Shown here: one piece after another, positions 10,887-22,350 of the stretch
How the letters are laid out: each line of letters opens with the position of its first letter
Position numbering within the stretch: the first letter of the stretch is position 1
Notes under the pieces: generated by a model
Databases searched by the model: none
What the model saw: the letters and a program-made list of their open reading frames with translations, nothing else
What the model was told of the DNA's origin: nothing
Source: Calcarisporiella thermophila CBS 279.70
Lineage: Eukaryota > Calcarisporiellomycota
Assembly (NCBI RefSeq): GCF_041956535.1
Contig: NW_027192218.1
Coordinates: forward strand, 77,728 to 141,727
Direction of reading: 5' to 3'
DNA: 64,000 bases
Translations under genes and position numbers: made by a program

Positions 10887-11683
10887 ATGTGGTGGCGATC
10901 TGAATTATTTCGAACGGTTACAAGTCGTACTGCCACCTTACTGCAATTTGCCTGTTTTATCCATCTTTTCAATGAGCATGTCATAGAGCTCACAAATGTT
11001 TGTATCTCCATCCTTCCAAATATATAGATTGCCTACTGGTCGGTTATATATATATCATTGCTAAATCCCAACAAATATATTTTATTTCCAGTGCGTTGGT
11101 CCTTCTATGCTTCCGACCTTCAATATGGTTGGTGACGTTGTTGCACTAGAGCACTTCAGCCATAGATTCCAGCGACTTCAAATTGGTGATGTAGTTGTAG
11201 CAGTTTCTCCTACAAACCCAAAAGTTGCGGTTTGCAAGCGAATCATCGGAATGGTAAGTTTCTATTTTAGTTTTTTTTTATTGTTGTCATATCTAAAGTG
11301 GAACTACGCTCTTATAGTCAGGTGATATCGTATGCGTGGATCCATCCAAGGATCCTCATAAATATGTTACTGTATACATCCTTTTAATGATTAAGTAACC
11401 ACTTTTCTGGCGGCTTATTTTCCAATTTTTTGCAAATAGGTCCCAAGAGGCCATGTCTGGTTACAGGGTGACAATATGAGTAATTCAACTGACTCAAGGG
11501 TATACGGTCCTGTGCCCTATGCTTTAATACGTGGTCGCGTTTTTGCAAGAGTAAATTACTAGAGCTTGACTTCCTCCGAATTTGAAGCGATTCTAATATA
11601 TGTATTTTCTTGTACAGGTATATCCAGAAATGAAATGGATTCGAAATAATCTCACTCCTCTTGATGAGTCGCTGTCCAAGTGA
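10887..11683 (+). CDS. IMP1: mitochondrial inner membrane protease subunit 1
   Basis: Five exons (10887-10997, 11092-11253, 11318-11371, 11440-11550, 11618-11683) give 167 residues. An N-terminal hydrophobic helix ([13 protein letters not shown]) would anchor it in the inner membrane. Next come CVGPSMLPT with the nucleophile serine, then AVCKRIIG with the general-base lysine, then GHVWLQGDN...NSTDSR, the type I signal peptidase boxes. The NSTDSR and [14 protein letters not shown] pattern fits Imp1 (animal IMMP1L) better than Imp2. The enzyme removes sorting peptides from proteins reaching the intermembrane space. Length is normal for the family, and all intron phases agree. The ATG at 10887 is the first in frame that gives a complete anchor helix. 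Confidence 0.92.
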
Positions 11684-11907
11684 TATATTTCTGCTGTAAT
11701 TTATTCGCAAAAGCATTGCTTAATTGTCTAGATATATACAAATATTTAAAGCCCATGTTAATAAACACTTGTATAAATCAAATGATTTCTCAATTTTCTA
11801 GCATTCTCGACTCGAGCACATGTGTTCTATTCCAGGATAGTGCATATCATAGGGTACATATTCTAGTAAAGTATGCATCCATTAAGCACTGCGCCTCAAA
11901 TCTCGAA

Positions 11908-12669
11908 ATGGATTCTGCAAATTGGGTATGAATCTCCAAGTAAAGCTGTGTCTTTTTGGCTCCATCGAAGTGGATCGCAGTAATGTTCGTAATAATTCTT
12001 ATGGTTTAGTTATTAATTCAAAGTATAAATCCTTCTTTTTCATACTATCTAGGGGACGAAATTCTAGGACCAGATCGTCGAATTCGACCAGATCCTCGAG
12101 ACAAGTTAAGGTACATATTTTCACAGATTTGCAACTTGGACTTATTCTTACTCTCCTCATCAGCAAGCTTCTCCTACAGACAGTGATTCTTCTACCCCTC
12201 ATTCAACAAACTCTCCACCTGTTATTAACTTGATCAAAGCTAACCGCCCATTTAAAAATACAAGCTATGTTGCACCCAAAAAATACAAGAACCTAAAGCA
12301 GATCTTACCCATTGAAAAATCGCAGGACATTCCGGTTGATATGCCAACATGTACGTGTTTGATGTTAATGATTTTTTTCTCATATTTTAATCGTCTACTG
12401 ATGGCCGTAGATTGGAGTATCGAAGCTCCACCGTCTCTCATTCCACAAAAAAAATACTGTGATATCACAGGCCTTGAGGTATTCTATACTAGCTTGTATG
12501 CCCAACCTGCACTACTTATTGACCATTTAATTTGCAGGGAAAATACACGGATCCAAAAACCGGACTGCGCTATTACTCCTCAGAGGTATTTCAGATGGTG
12601 AAGCAACTGCCCCCAGGGTCTATACAAGAATATTTGGGTTTACGGAATGCAGCAGTAGTTTTGCGATAA
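11908..12669 (+). CDS. INO80 complex subunit, Ies6/INO80C-like (YL1 C-terminal domain)
   Basis: The C-terminal half is clear. A central exon (about 12175-12350) encodes PVINLIKANRPFKNTSY and KYKNLKQILP. After an intron come WSIEAPPSLIPQKKYCDITG, and in the last exon YTDPKTGLRYYSSEVF and LPPGSIQEYLGLRNA, ending in TAA at 12667-12669. This is the YL1_C domain, here in the Ies6/INO80C arrangement, a subunit of the INO80 chromatin remodeller that helps nucleosome sliding and H2A.Z handling. The N-terminal exons are uncertain: a Ser/Arg-rich exon (about 12053-12114) is likely, but two start codons (11908 and 11930) compete and neither joins it cleanly by eye. The gene lies 224 bp after IMP1 on the same strand. 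Confidence 0.8.
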
Positions 12670-12933
12670 CCATGCACCTATAATCCTGTAACCTCTCCAC
12701 TTTGGCTTTGTAATAATAAAATATTGTTCTCGTTTTTACATAGATGTATATGTTCGATTTATACTGTTAAATGAAAAATTGGAAAGATTTCAGATAGCGA
12801 TATTTTTCGTGGTACTGATTAATTGGCCGACGCGGGATGCTCTTACTCAATACTTCACCATTGCTCCATTTCATAATCTATTATCCTAATAGAATTTTCT
12901 TTCTTTCATTCTTTCCTACATATTGTGAGAAGA

Positions 12934-15900
12934 ATGGCAAGATTAAGGCGGACATCGCTGGTATTACTAGGTAAGTGTCGAGATTAGTGCAGATCTCTTT
13001 CATTTTCATGACGCGATTGCTTCCCCGACATTATCGATTTTCTTTTAACTACGAATGCCACTTTCTCTCCTTGTTCACTCTAACTTCTAAACTTTGGTTT
13101 TCCTTGCTAAACTACCATTCCATAGCGATTGCGGCGGTAGTGTTGGTGTTTATTTCAGGTGCATGTGCAGATTCATTACCAAAGAAGCAAATTTTGATTA
13201 AAAAGGTTAGTTTATGAGTTTCCTTTGCTTTTCAATCAAATGTTTTCCGCAATTGTTTGAGGTCGTAAATCCATGTGCTGAATTTGCTCTTTATGTACTC
13301 TCTGAATTTTTAGGAAGGCCATGAATCATCAGATTCTTCAAAGGATGTAGCCACGGGTAAATCTAATGATCCATTACCGCCTTCGACGAAATCAGACACG
13401 GGTCTGCAGCTCTATAACGAGGCTCGTCAGCTCCTTAGGGGACTCAAACGTAAATATGATAGCTCTCATACCACGAAAAAGCCACGCAATGAGCAAAATC
13501 TGGTTTCCATTGCAATTCGAATGGTCACCAACTCTCTCCTCTCCTTGTTCTCATTTGGTGGAGGATCCCGAAACTCTGTGAGCGGCGAGCGCAAGATTAC
13601 AGGCGGGTTTTTGTCAGCTGTCGATCGGACCGATCCCTTCGCAGCTCAACAAGAAAAGCTCGAAAAAGTAATGGATATGCTAAGCCGGGCCGGAAAAGAA
13701 CACGGAAATGATGAGGCGTTGATGCTATTAGGAGATCTTCATTTTGTAGGTGTTTTACGCCGCTTGACATTCATTTGCTGATCGAATAATCTTCTTTTTG
13801 TTGTCGTTAATTTCTAGTACGCATTCTATGGCAATAATCGAAATTTGACAGCAGCATTTGAGTGCTACACTCAGCTGGCAGATCGGAGTGGGTTCCCATC
13901 TGCGCAAAATATGATTGGATTCATGTACGCGACTGGTGTCGGTGGGGTTGTCAAGGCGGATCAAGCCAAGGTAAAGTGGAAAAAAATATACGGCTTTATT
14001 CCAGATGATATTAATATGCAATGATGCCTTATTCATAGGCACTTCTCTACTACACATTTGCTGCTATGGGAGGAGACCCAGCTGCTCAAATGTCGGTTGG
14101 ATATCGTCAGCTAATGGGGATCGGAACAAAATCAAATGGAACTCTAGCTGACAACTGCCAGAACGCGGTGATATTTTACCAAAAGGCTGCTGAGAAAGGT
14201 GAGGCTATTGTAGACATCATCCATAGCAATAGAGTATTAAATTTAATATATCACGCTCTTCAATGCGTAGCCATTGCGCATTTCAAAGCTGGCCCTCCAC
14301 TCGGACGGACACTCCCCCCTGAAAAAATTCGACTCTCGGACTCACACGGTGGCGTTTATGGCTACGGGGCTGGTAGTGCAAACGATCTAGTCGACTCTTT
14401 GCATACGCCAGGCTTCTTGGACTATCATTATGGGGTGTATGGCGACCGCACCGATAAAGAAGCAATTAGAAATCAATTAATCTTTGGACTTATATACTAT
14501 TCTGGGACTCATTCTATTCCGCGAAATTATCAGAAAGCCTATGAGATTTTTTCGACCATCGCAAAACGTTATTTTGGAGAGCGCGCTCCCATCAGTGACC
14601 CCGATATAAAGCCCAACAAGGAACTGTCCAAGTTGGCAGGACATGCTGCTGCATTTTTGGGGAAAATGTATTGGCGTGGAGAGGGAGTGCCGCAAAATAA
14701 TTTAACTGCGTTTCAATGGTTTATACTCGGAGCAATCGAGGTGAGGAAATAGGAGGAAATGCAGCTACTTTTCTCGTGCTAATTTTTATTTGTATGCTAG
14801 AAAAACGAGATTGCATTAAATGCGCTTGGTCAAATGTATCTTGAGGGCACAGTAGACGCCAAAGACAAGAAAAAAGCTATAGGCTTCTTTAAAGAGGCCG
14901 CGGAGAAAAACAACCCTGACGCGCAAGTGAATCTTGGCCTGCTGTACCTAGAGGAGTGGAAGCAATTTAGGCGTGATAGTCTACTGCAAAACGCTTTTCT
15001 TCATTTCACGCAAGCAGCAAAGCCTCCATATTACAATCTGCTTGGGCAGTTTTATCTTGCGGAGATGTTACGGCTTGGACTTGGAACCTCCAAAAACTGC
15101 CACTTTGCTCTCCTCAGATACAAACAAGTGGCCGAGCGGGGCGATTGGCATCACTCTCCCTTCGAAGACGCGCACCAGGCCTATTTGGAAGGCGACAAAG
15201 AAACAGCTGTCCTGCTGTATATGCTGGCGGCAGAGCGTGGGTATGAACTGGCTCAAGCGAATGTAGCATGGCTGCTCGACCCTGGTAATAAATCCTATAC
15301 ACCCGAGTCATGAACTGTCACCTAACGGAGGTTTTCTTTTATTTTTAATCATTTCCACTATAGATAAGCAAATGATAGATCTTAAAGGCCTCCTCTTCCC
15401 TTCTCAACGTCGCGCACCCAATCAAGAAGAGGCGCGGCTTGCCCTGATCTATTGGACGCGGGCTGCTAATCAAGGAATGGACTTTGATGCACGCGTTAAA
15501 ATGGGTGATTACTACTATAAAGGTATTGGCACACCGAAGGACCCGGAGAGAGCCGCGGCATGCTACCAGGTCGCGGCGCACAATCAGCATGCCATGGCAA
15601 TATGGAATCTAGGATGGATGCACGAGAATGGGATCGGCGTTGAAAAGGTGAGTCTAATTTTAGAAAAATGCGTTCGTTGGTAACGTAGATGTTGAGGCCA
15701 TATAAATGCTGGGTGTTTAGGATTTTAATCTGGCGAAGCGGAATTATGACACAGCCCTTGAAGCACACCGAGAGGCCTATTTTCCCGTGAAACTTTCACT
15801 TTTACGACTCAAGCTGCATTACCTCTGGACCAAATTCAGGGGGGATAACTCTGGAGGCGAGCTTGACCTTGGAATAAGCTCGTGGTTTTACCCACCGCTC

Positions 15901-16308
15901 CTGAGCTGGTACTTTAATCGCCCTGCAGAGCAGCAGCAACAGGGCTCAGCGGAGCAAGCCAACGCACTAGGGAGAGAGTTGTCTCACGACTCTGAGGAGG
16001 GATCCGGGTGGCTCGATAGCCATCGTCTGCCCCATCGGGTTGACTCAGGCTCCCACCGGCAATCCTCTGAAGATGAAGAGGGCGGAGACGGGTATATGGA
16101 GGGTGATGAGGAGTCCATGGAGAATTTCATAGAGAATGTGGTGGTGTTGGCGGTGTGTCTCGCCATTGGGTGGGCAGTGTACTTTTACCATTTCCGAAGA
16201 CTCGAACAGACCAGAAGAGATGAGAGAGAAAATGATCGGCAGCGACAGCAACAACCACAGCAACAGCCGCAGCAGCGGCAACACATGAGGGCGGGCCCAC
16301 CATCCTAA
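12934..16308 (+). CDS. SEL1L/Hrd3-like ER-associated degradation adaptor
   Basis: About nine exons. The first two encode a signal peptide (LRRTSLVLL then AIAAVVLVFISGACA). The lumenal part consists of many Sel1-type TPR repeats, for example GNNRNLTAAFECYTQLADRS, MIGFMYATGVGG, AAFLGKMYWRGEGVPQN, GQMYLEGTVDA and LGWMHENGIG. A single membrane helix near the C-terminus (FIENVVVLAVCLAIGWAVYF) follows an acidic stretch, and a short Gln/Pro/Arg-rich tail faces the cytosol. This is the layout of yeast Hrd3 and animal SEL1L, which present misfolded ER proteins to the Hrd1 ubiquitin ligase. A sequon near NRNLT suggests glycosylation. The start at 12934 is the only ATG giving a signal peptide. Confidence 0.9.
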
Positions 16309-16701
16309 GGAAAAAAAATTGATAAACTGTCTCTATGGAATAATTATTTCAGACGCCTTTTGATATCTTAACTGCCCTTTTCGAACTTTTTTTTTGCAAA
16401 TTTATTCATTCTTTTCGTTTGACTATATATATTTTGCGATTTACTCCCTTATTCTTCCTTATGCCAACGCTTTGCCCCTTCCCTTTAATTAATATATTAA
16501 TGTATTTTTAAAACTGCCCAAGAAAATGGTGGATGTGTTTAAACTCCGCACCCTCAGAATCAGTCACGTTCACGAGACTGTATTAATGAGTTAAGAAGAA
16601 ACTCCAGCTCTATTTCCTTGCGCACGAATACAGCTAAATCGGCGTCTTCCTAATCACCTACAATTCACCTTGTGTATTCTTCAGATAGAAAATCAATCGC
16701 A
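16309..16701. other. spacer
   Basis: 3' flank of the SEL1L gene and promoter of the next plus-strand gene. AT-rich with no recognised feature. Confidence 0.5.
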
Positions 16702-18464
16702 ATGCATGAGATGACTCCGCGGCGGCTAGAGGCTGAAATAGTGCCAGGTAAAAGCGTGGGCTGGTTCAAGCTAGGTAACTGCCTCTCCATTGCATTCTCC
16801 AGTGAGCTGCTTGCATCGCTGTAGTGGCTAAAGAGCTAATCGAACGTTGAAAACGTGCTTAGGTATGTCGGTGTGGGACATCTGCGAACGACTAAAGGAG
16901 CAGGTGCGCGTCTTTCCTAACGTAGAATTCAAGTACAGCCAAGACGTAAGCATTACAATCGTTTCCTAATCATGGATACGCGCGATTCAACTAACCCTAC
17001 GGCCACTTTAGACTCCACTCTCTACCGATTTCATCCTTTCACTCACCCAAAATGGAATCAATCTGAGATTTGAGCCCTTGGCACAGCGCCTGAAACTAAT
17101 CGAGATCTTCGATTTTGAGCGATTGAAATTGACCTACCAGGGCGGAGGCGACATCTGCTCAGTACGGACAGATCCAACTTTCTTAGTAGTATATAAACTG
17201 TTCGGGTAAATGCCATGTCTCTTTTCCACCTTCTTTTGCCTCTTATTAAAGGGGATTTCTATCTTTCGCGTGTAGGCCAACTTATCCAGGAGAGTTTGAT
17301 AAGCAAACAAAGCGATATATTCTTGGCTACCCTGTAAATCTCTCCCGCGTTTCCTACGCCTTTTCTCCCGCCTATACCTAAGACTCACTCATGTCTATGC
17401 CTTGACTACTAGGGAATCTCCTTTACCTTTCCAATCTCAGACCCTGATGCACTTACGTCCTCTGCAGAGCTGCCTATTGAGCTTCCCGACGGAACCTCGC
17501 CCATAGCCTCTCACGCCTATATATACCAGGGCGCATCCACTTGGCTCAAAGCCACTCTTCCATCGCTACGATTTCCGGGAGAGCTCGAGTCAGCGGTGGC
17601 GATGGTAGGGACAGGCCTTTCCCTACAATTTGTGAAAGGCGGGGGAATCGAAGGGGTGGTAGATCTCAAGTTGGGGGTAACAACCCCACAGGATGCAATT
17701 AGTGCACTCGGATCCGCCAATAGAGTATGGTGGAAGGAGGAGGATAAGATGAGAATACACTCGCTTGGCGAAGAGAGAGAATCCATAGCAGACGGTGAGG
17801 CAGAATGGGAGCAGAGGATCGGCCCAATTTGCAGTAGCGGTATGCTCCACTTTAAAGCTCTTTTATTCTAACCCATGTGGGATAGGCTAATCAATAATAT
17901 GTGTATCTATCTGCTTTGCCAGATTACTTTTACAACTACTTTGCACTTGGCATTGATCTCCTCTTCGACAGCATTAATCATCTGTGTAAAAAAATAGTCA
18001 TTCACGGCAATGTGCCTGGGCATTTCGATTTCCAGCGTTATAAGCGGTGCCCATACCGAATCGTGTTCCCTAACCGACAGACCCCATTCCCCAGCACGGG
18101 AGGCAATGGGAAGAATGGAAAGAATGGAAAGAGCGAGATTCCGGAATCGGCCGACGCGGGTAAGTGGGTTGTGGTGGAATCGGAAATGAAGGTAATTGCT
18201 AATAGCTCTCCTCCAAGTGAGTGAGAGAGGGGGGTTAGGGCTAGGAAGAACTTGCTTTAAATGTATGTTATGGAATTATAGATCGACCAAATTCGTAAAC
18301 TGGTGGGGTCGGAAGATGGGGTAGATACCGACCGCCCCGTCATCTTCAACCGGGTCTCTGCTGGGCAGAATCCTTTCGGATCGAGTGTGCTGACCGGTTA
18401 CAATGATGGGGTGGTGTTAGAAGTGATGAAGAACGGGCACATCGCTACCGTGGTTCTGTTTTAA
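16702..18464 (+). CDS. PHAF1 (UPF0183 / C16orf70) family protein
   Basis: About seven exons. The protein begins MHEMTPRRLEAEIVPGKSVG. Conserved blocks follow in the order seen in the human protein: KLGMSVWDICERLKEQ, STDFILSLTQNGINLRF, RLKLIEIFDFERLKLTY, GISFTFPISD, TPQDAISALGSANRVWWKEE with DKMRIHS, DYFYNYFALGIDLLFD, and near the end NPFGSSVLTG with the final NGHIATVVLF. In animals PHAF1 partners with BCAS3 at the forming autophagosome; a similar role in this fungus is inferred. No membrane segment or signal is seen. Family membership is firm because every block is present, whereas the molecular activity is poorly known. Confidence 0.88.
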
Positions 18465-18977
18465 TTATTCTGTAATAGTTATGTCATTTTGTATTTTTCT
18501 TTTTTCTTCTCCTTTTGCACATATGCCAATATTTTCAAACACACCTGAATTGGAAATTCATCCCACCTTTTTTCCCACTTGTATTAGACCAATACCTTTT
18601 AATATATTTTTCCAATCTACAGCCGCAGCTAGCTTAAGGAGAACTGCAAACTGGATACCTACTGCAGGCAAGCCATGGCAATGTTAACTCATCGACGAGC
18701 TTCTCGTAGCAAATGAGAAGAGCTGTAGAAAATCAAAGAAAAAATACTCTTTAATAACACACACAAAGACAATAAAAGTTGAAAACAGACCAAGTTTTTT
18801 AAAATAAATAAGCGATAAAATGGAAAAGAGAAAAAAAAATAAAATAAAATCCAGTAATGTAAAAAATAAAATAAAATAGAAGAGAAGAAAATAGAATAAA
18901 ACAAAAATCGTAACACATAGGGAAATAGGGCTGCGAAAAAAGAAAGCACAAAAATTTAGAAAATTAGAATTAGTCCC
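18465..18977. other. convergent 3' spacer
   Basis: Lies between the convergent PHAF1 and coronin genes. A/T homopolymer-rich stretch (about 18720-18960). Hydrophobic frames here come from poly-T composition, not from genes. Confidence 0.5.
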
Positions 18978-20921
18978 TTAAACACCTATTTGCTCGGCTT
19001 CGGCTGGATTGGTTTTTCCCTCGGTCTCCGGCTCCTCAATATTCTGTTCAGGTTTGGCCTCTTCTTTGGGCTCATCTGCAGCCGTAAGAGTGCTTTCTGG
19101 AGTGGTCTCCTGCGTTTCCCCCGCTTTCGATGTTTCGATCCCCTCCGCGACTTTTTGCTGGTCGTCTGCGCTCTTCTCGGTCGACGCACCGGTATTCAAG
19201 GCTTCTAGCTTCTTCTTCAGTTGGTCCAACTGGAACTCCAGCAGTCTGATTTGCACATCCTTCTGAGAGACCTGGTTCTTCAGCTCCTCGTTCTCATGAC
19301 GTAGCGTATGATAAGCCTCTTGATACTCCTTCTCCGTCTTGGGGCCGCCGAGGTCCTTCTCTTCCTCCTGCACGGCCTTGGTTACAAACTGTTTCTTCTC
19401 TTTCACGCTGAATCCCTTCTCCAGATCGATCAGCTTCGGGTTAGCATTCTTCCCCGCGAAGAACTCGTCTGCGGTCAACGCAGGCTCATCGCCAATGGTG
19501 GCGGGATAGATGTCGGACTGGAAAGCATCCGATTTGCGTGGCACCGTAAACGAGATCGGCTCCACAATGCCATTGCCAACCTTGTAGGCACGGGCAATCT
19601 CACATTCGTTGACATTGACAGCGCGCTTCGGAAGGAACGCCATGCCACGCTGGGGCTCGGGGGACTTGTATTCCGAGAGGAAGAACATTTCGTCATTTTC
19701 ATATTCATAGTAGCGGATATTTCCATCCCTATCCAACAAACGGCGACAGAAACAAGGTCAATCCATGTCAGCTAGTAAGAACTCGCGGTTGTAAAAAGCC
19801 TACCCTTTGCCAGCCAGGTACAACATCTTCGTGTCGCAATCATAAAAAGGCATGATGACGCCTGCCGAAGTGTCCAAGAAGATGGATTTAACCGGCTTTT
19901 CGATAGAGTCGGTGTCCCATACAAACAATTGACGGTCACTCATCTTCGAGAATCCGGTCGTCGCCAAACGATTTGTATCGCCAAGCCACACTGCGCGAGA
20001 TCCCTTCACTCCTTGGTGGCCCGCGGTCTCCTGAACAATAGTGTTGGCACGCACATCAATAATGCGTAGCTTGCGGTCCCGGCATGTTGTAGCAAGAAGG
20101 CTGCCGTTCCAATTCCAGGCCATCGACTGGATAATCTCGGTATGCCCGACAATCTCTTGGACGCTGGTGCCCTTTTCGATATCCCAGAGCTTGATCGTAA
20201 GATCTGCGCTCGAACTGGCCAGCACATTGTCAGCAACGGGGTGAAAAAGAACATGACCTACTTTGCTGGAAGAGACCCCCCCGCGCCAAAAAAGAATTAG
20301 CCGTTTACCATAAGCAAAAGCTTCAGTACTCAAGGAGTAAATCAATTGGATGCAAAGCAGCCTACCGTCCGTGTCCGCTAAGTTTCGCCACAGGAGATAC
20401 ATGCTCCATTTCTTCGGGTATCTCTTCCGGAATGTTCCAGATCATCACCTTTCCGTCCTCTGATGCAGATGCAATCACATAATCATTGTAGTTAGCAAAG
20501 TCTGTGTCCAGCACAGCCGCAGTGTGGCCGCGATAGAGGGTCAGGTTTTCAGGCTGTTTCCCTGGAGGAGGAAAAGAGTAAACAGCATTATTTCTTTAGC
20601 TTGGACCTCCGCCGAACATGGCTGTGATGGATCAACTTACCGACTTGGCCATGCGGAATAACAGCGAATGCACCACCCCCACTTGCTTGCCAGTTCACAG
20701 CAATGAACAACTGGATTGTTGATAAAAAATTAAGAGACATGGCAAGCTTCAAACCATTCAATTACTTCCGATGGATGGAGCATTCCACTTACAGGATTGA
20801 CCTTCACCAAGTTCGTGTCCCACGCATTGTTCGATACCTTGAGGTTATCATAGCAGGCTTCGCGCTTCGCTGGTGTGCCAAAAACGTGCCTGAATTTGGA
20901 AGCGCGGACGAAACGAGACAT
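18978..20921 (-). CDS. coronin, actin-binding WD40 protein
   Basis: About five exons. It starts MSRFVRASKFRHVFG, the classic coronin N-terminus that binds F-actin. A seven-bladed WD40 propeller follows, with YRGHTAAVLDTDF, WNIPEE, KVGHVLFHPVADNVLASSS, TIKLWDIEKG and RQLFVWDTDS. The coronin-specific extension is present (MPFYDCDTKMLYLAGKG, GNIRYYEY, RGMAFLPKRAVNVNECEIAR). Near the C-terminus an acidic, low-complexity linker follows a leucine-heptad coiled coil (EELKNQVSQKDVQIRLLEF) that should trimerise the protein and contact Arp2/3. The Glu/Thr/Pro-rich tail after the coiled coil is longer than usual. The role in cortical actin patches and endocytosis is established for the family. Confidence 0.92.
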
Positions 20922-22350
20922 CTATCAGTAGAGTTGGGCAAGGACATTAATGATGCAGCCATGATGTGGTTGAGTTGGGATGAACATGAGAAGAATGAGA
21001 GATGAGGTTATTCTTACTCATATTCTTCAACTAGCATTCCCTAGACGTGAGAGTGTTTCGAGTAACTTACCTCTAATATTTTTGGGCTTCGATCGTGAAA
21101 ACCTAATCTATACCTCTAAAGAATAGTGATGAAAATAACGGGCTAAACGGCGGGGGGGATCCTTCGAGAATTAAATTGCACTGAACGGCCAGAAATGACT
21201 GGGCAAATTTCCTGTGGCTTTTCGCCTTGAACCCTTCAAGACTTAAGGTGTGCATCCAACATGCCTAGGTGGACACGAGAGGCCGCTGCCCTTACAGGAA
21301 AAGCATATCATTCTATTCGCTACTTCAGTACATTCGAAATTCAGTAATGAACTCTATTGAGGGATACGCTAAATTAAAAACGGGCTTTAAGGCCTTGTGG
21401 CCAGGGCATGAATCCGCTTTCTCTCAAGATACACCCTAAAACCTCGAAGGTCTTCGGCACTGAATATGTTAATTAAGTGTGACCCATTGACTTTCGATGG
21501 TATCAAGGCGGGTGCTCTTGAGATGGCGATTAAGTTTGCTGGTGGTAAGATGTACCTCGAACAGGGAAAAAAGGTTAAATGCATAGGTATAAACGCTGTT
21601 TAGGAGGGGTTGTATAATTATCACCTGTACCCCGTCATAATAACTTTATTGAGGAAAAAAGTATCATTTTACAAACTCCTCAGTGCTTTTTCTTCAAGGC
21701 CTTTATCAATTGGTAAGTTGATCCTACATTTTTGACGAACGTATATAGTCGTAATAATGTTTAAAATGGACTATACCACCTCCACATGTCAACCAACCAT
21801 CGTTTAAGCTTGGCCGACTCACTGAGCTATGTTTCCAGTTCGCCACTAGTTCCCCTCCCCCCTCGGATTGAACATAGCATCTTTCCTTGACTCCATCGAC
21901 GATCCAGGTTTTGGTTTGGCTCACTTTAAACACTCGGGCCAAGTGAAACTTGCTATGCATATTGCACTTTGTACCTTGGTGTGTTGGAGTACTATGCCAC
22001 TAATGAGCGTGTCTTAGCTTGGCTTGAATGAGTATAAAGGTGTGTCACGTGTAGACGTTTGTGGTAGAATGGGCGATCCCATAAAACGTGTTTCATACAG
22101 GGGAGCTACGGGTCTTTAAGCTAAGAGCCTTCCATCGGACCTCTTTAATAAATTGCATAAGGGCTTAAGAAAAATGGAGTGACTTTCAATGGATAGAGGG
22201 TAGAGGAAATTCAGTATTAATAGGCATAAACCAGGAGAAGACGATGAAGTAAATACAGAAAACTTATTATACAAGGAAAGAGGTTTCGAAATAATAAAAA
22301 TTAAGGATTAAGAGGATAAGCTATAATGTTTGAGACGATTCCCCCGACAC
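20922..22350. other. 1.4 kb gene-free region
   Basis: Upstream of coronin and downstream of NoxR. Frames are short and unrecognised, with moderate base composition. Two TATA-like words occur, but none leads into a convincing frame. I see no gene here. Confidence 0.45.
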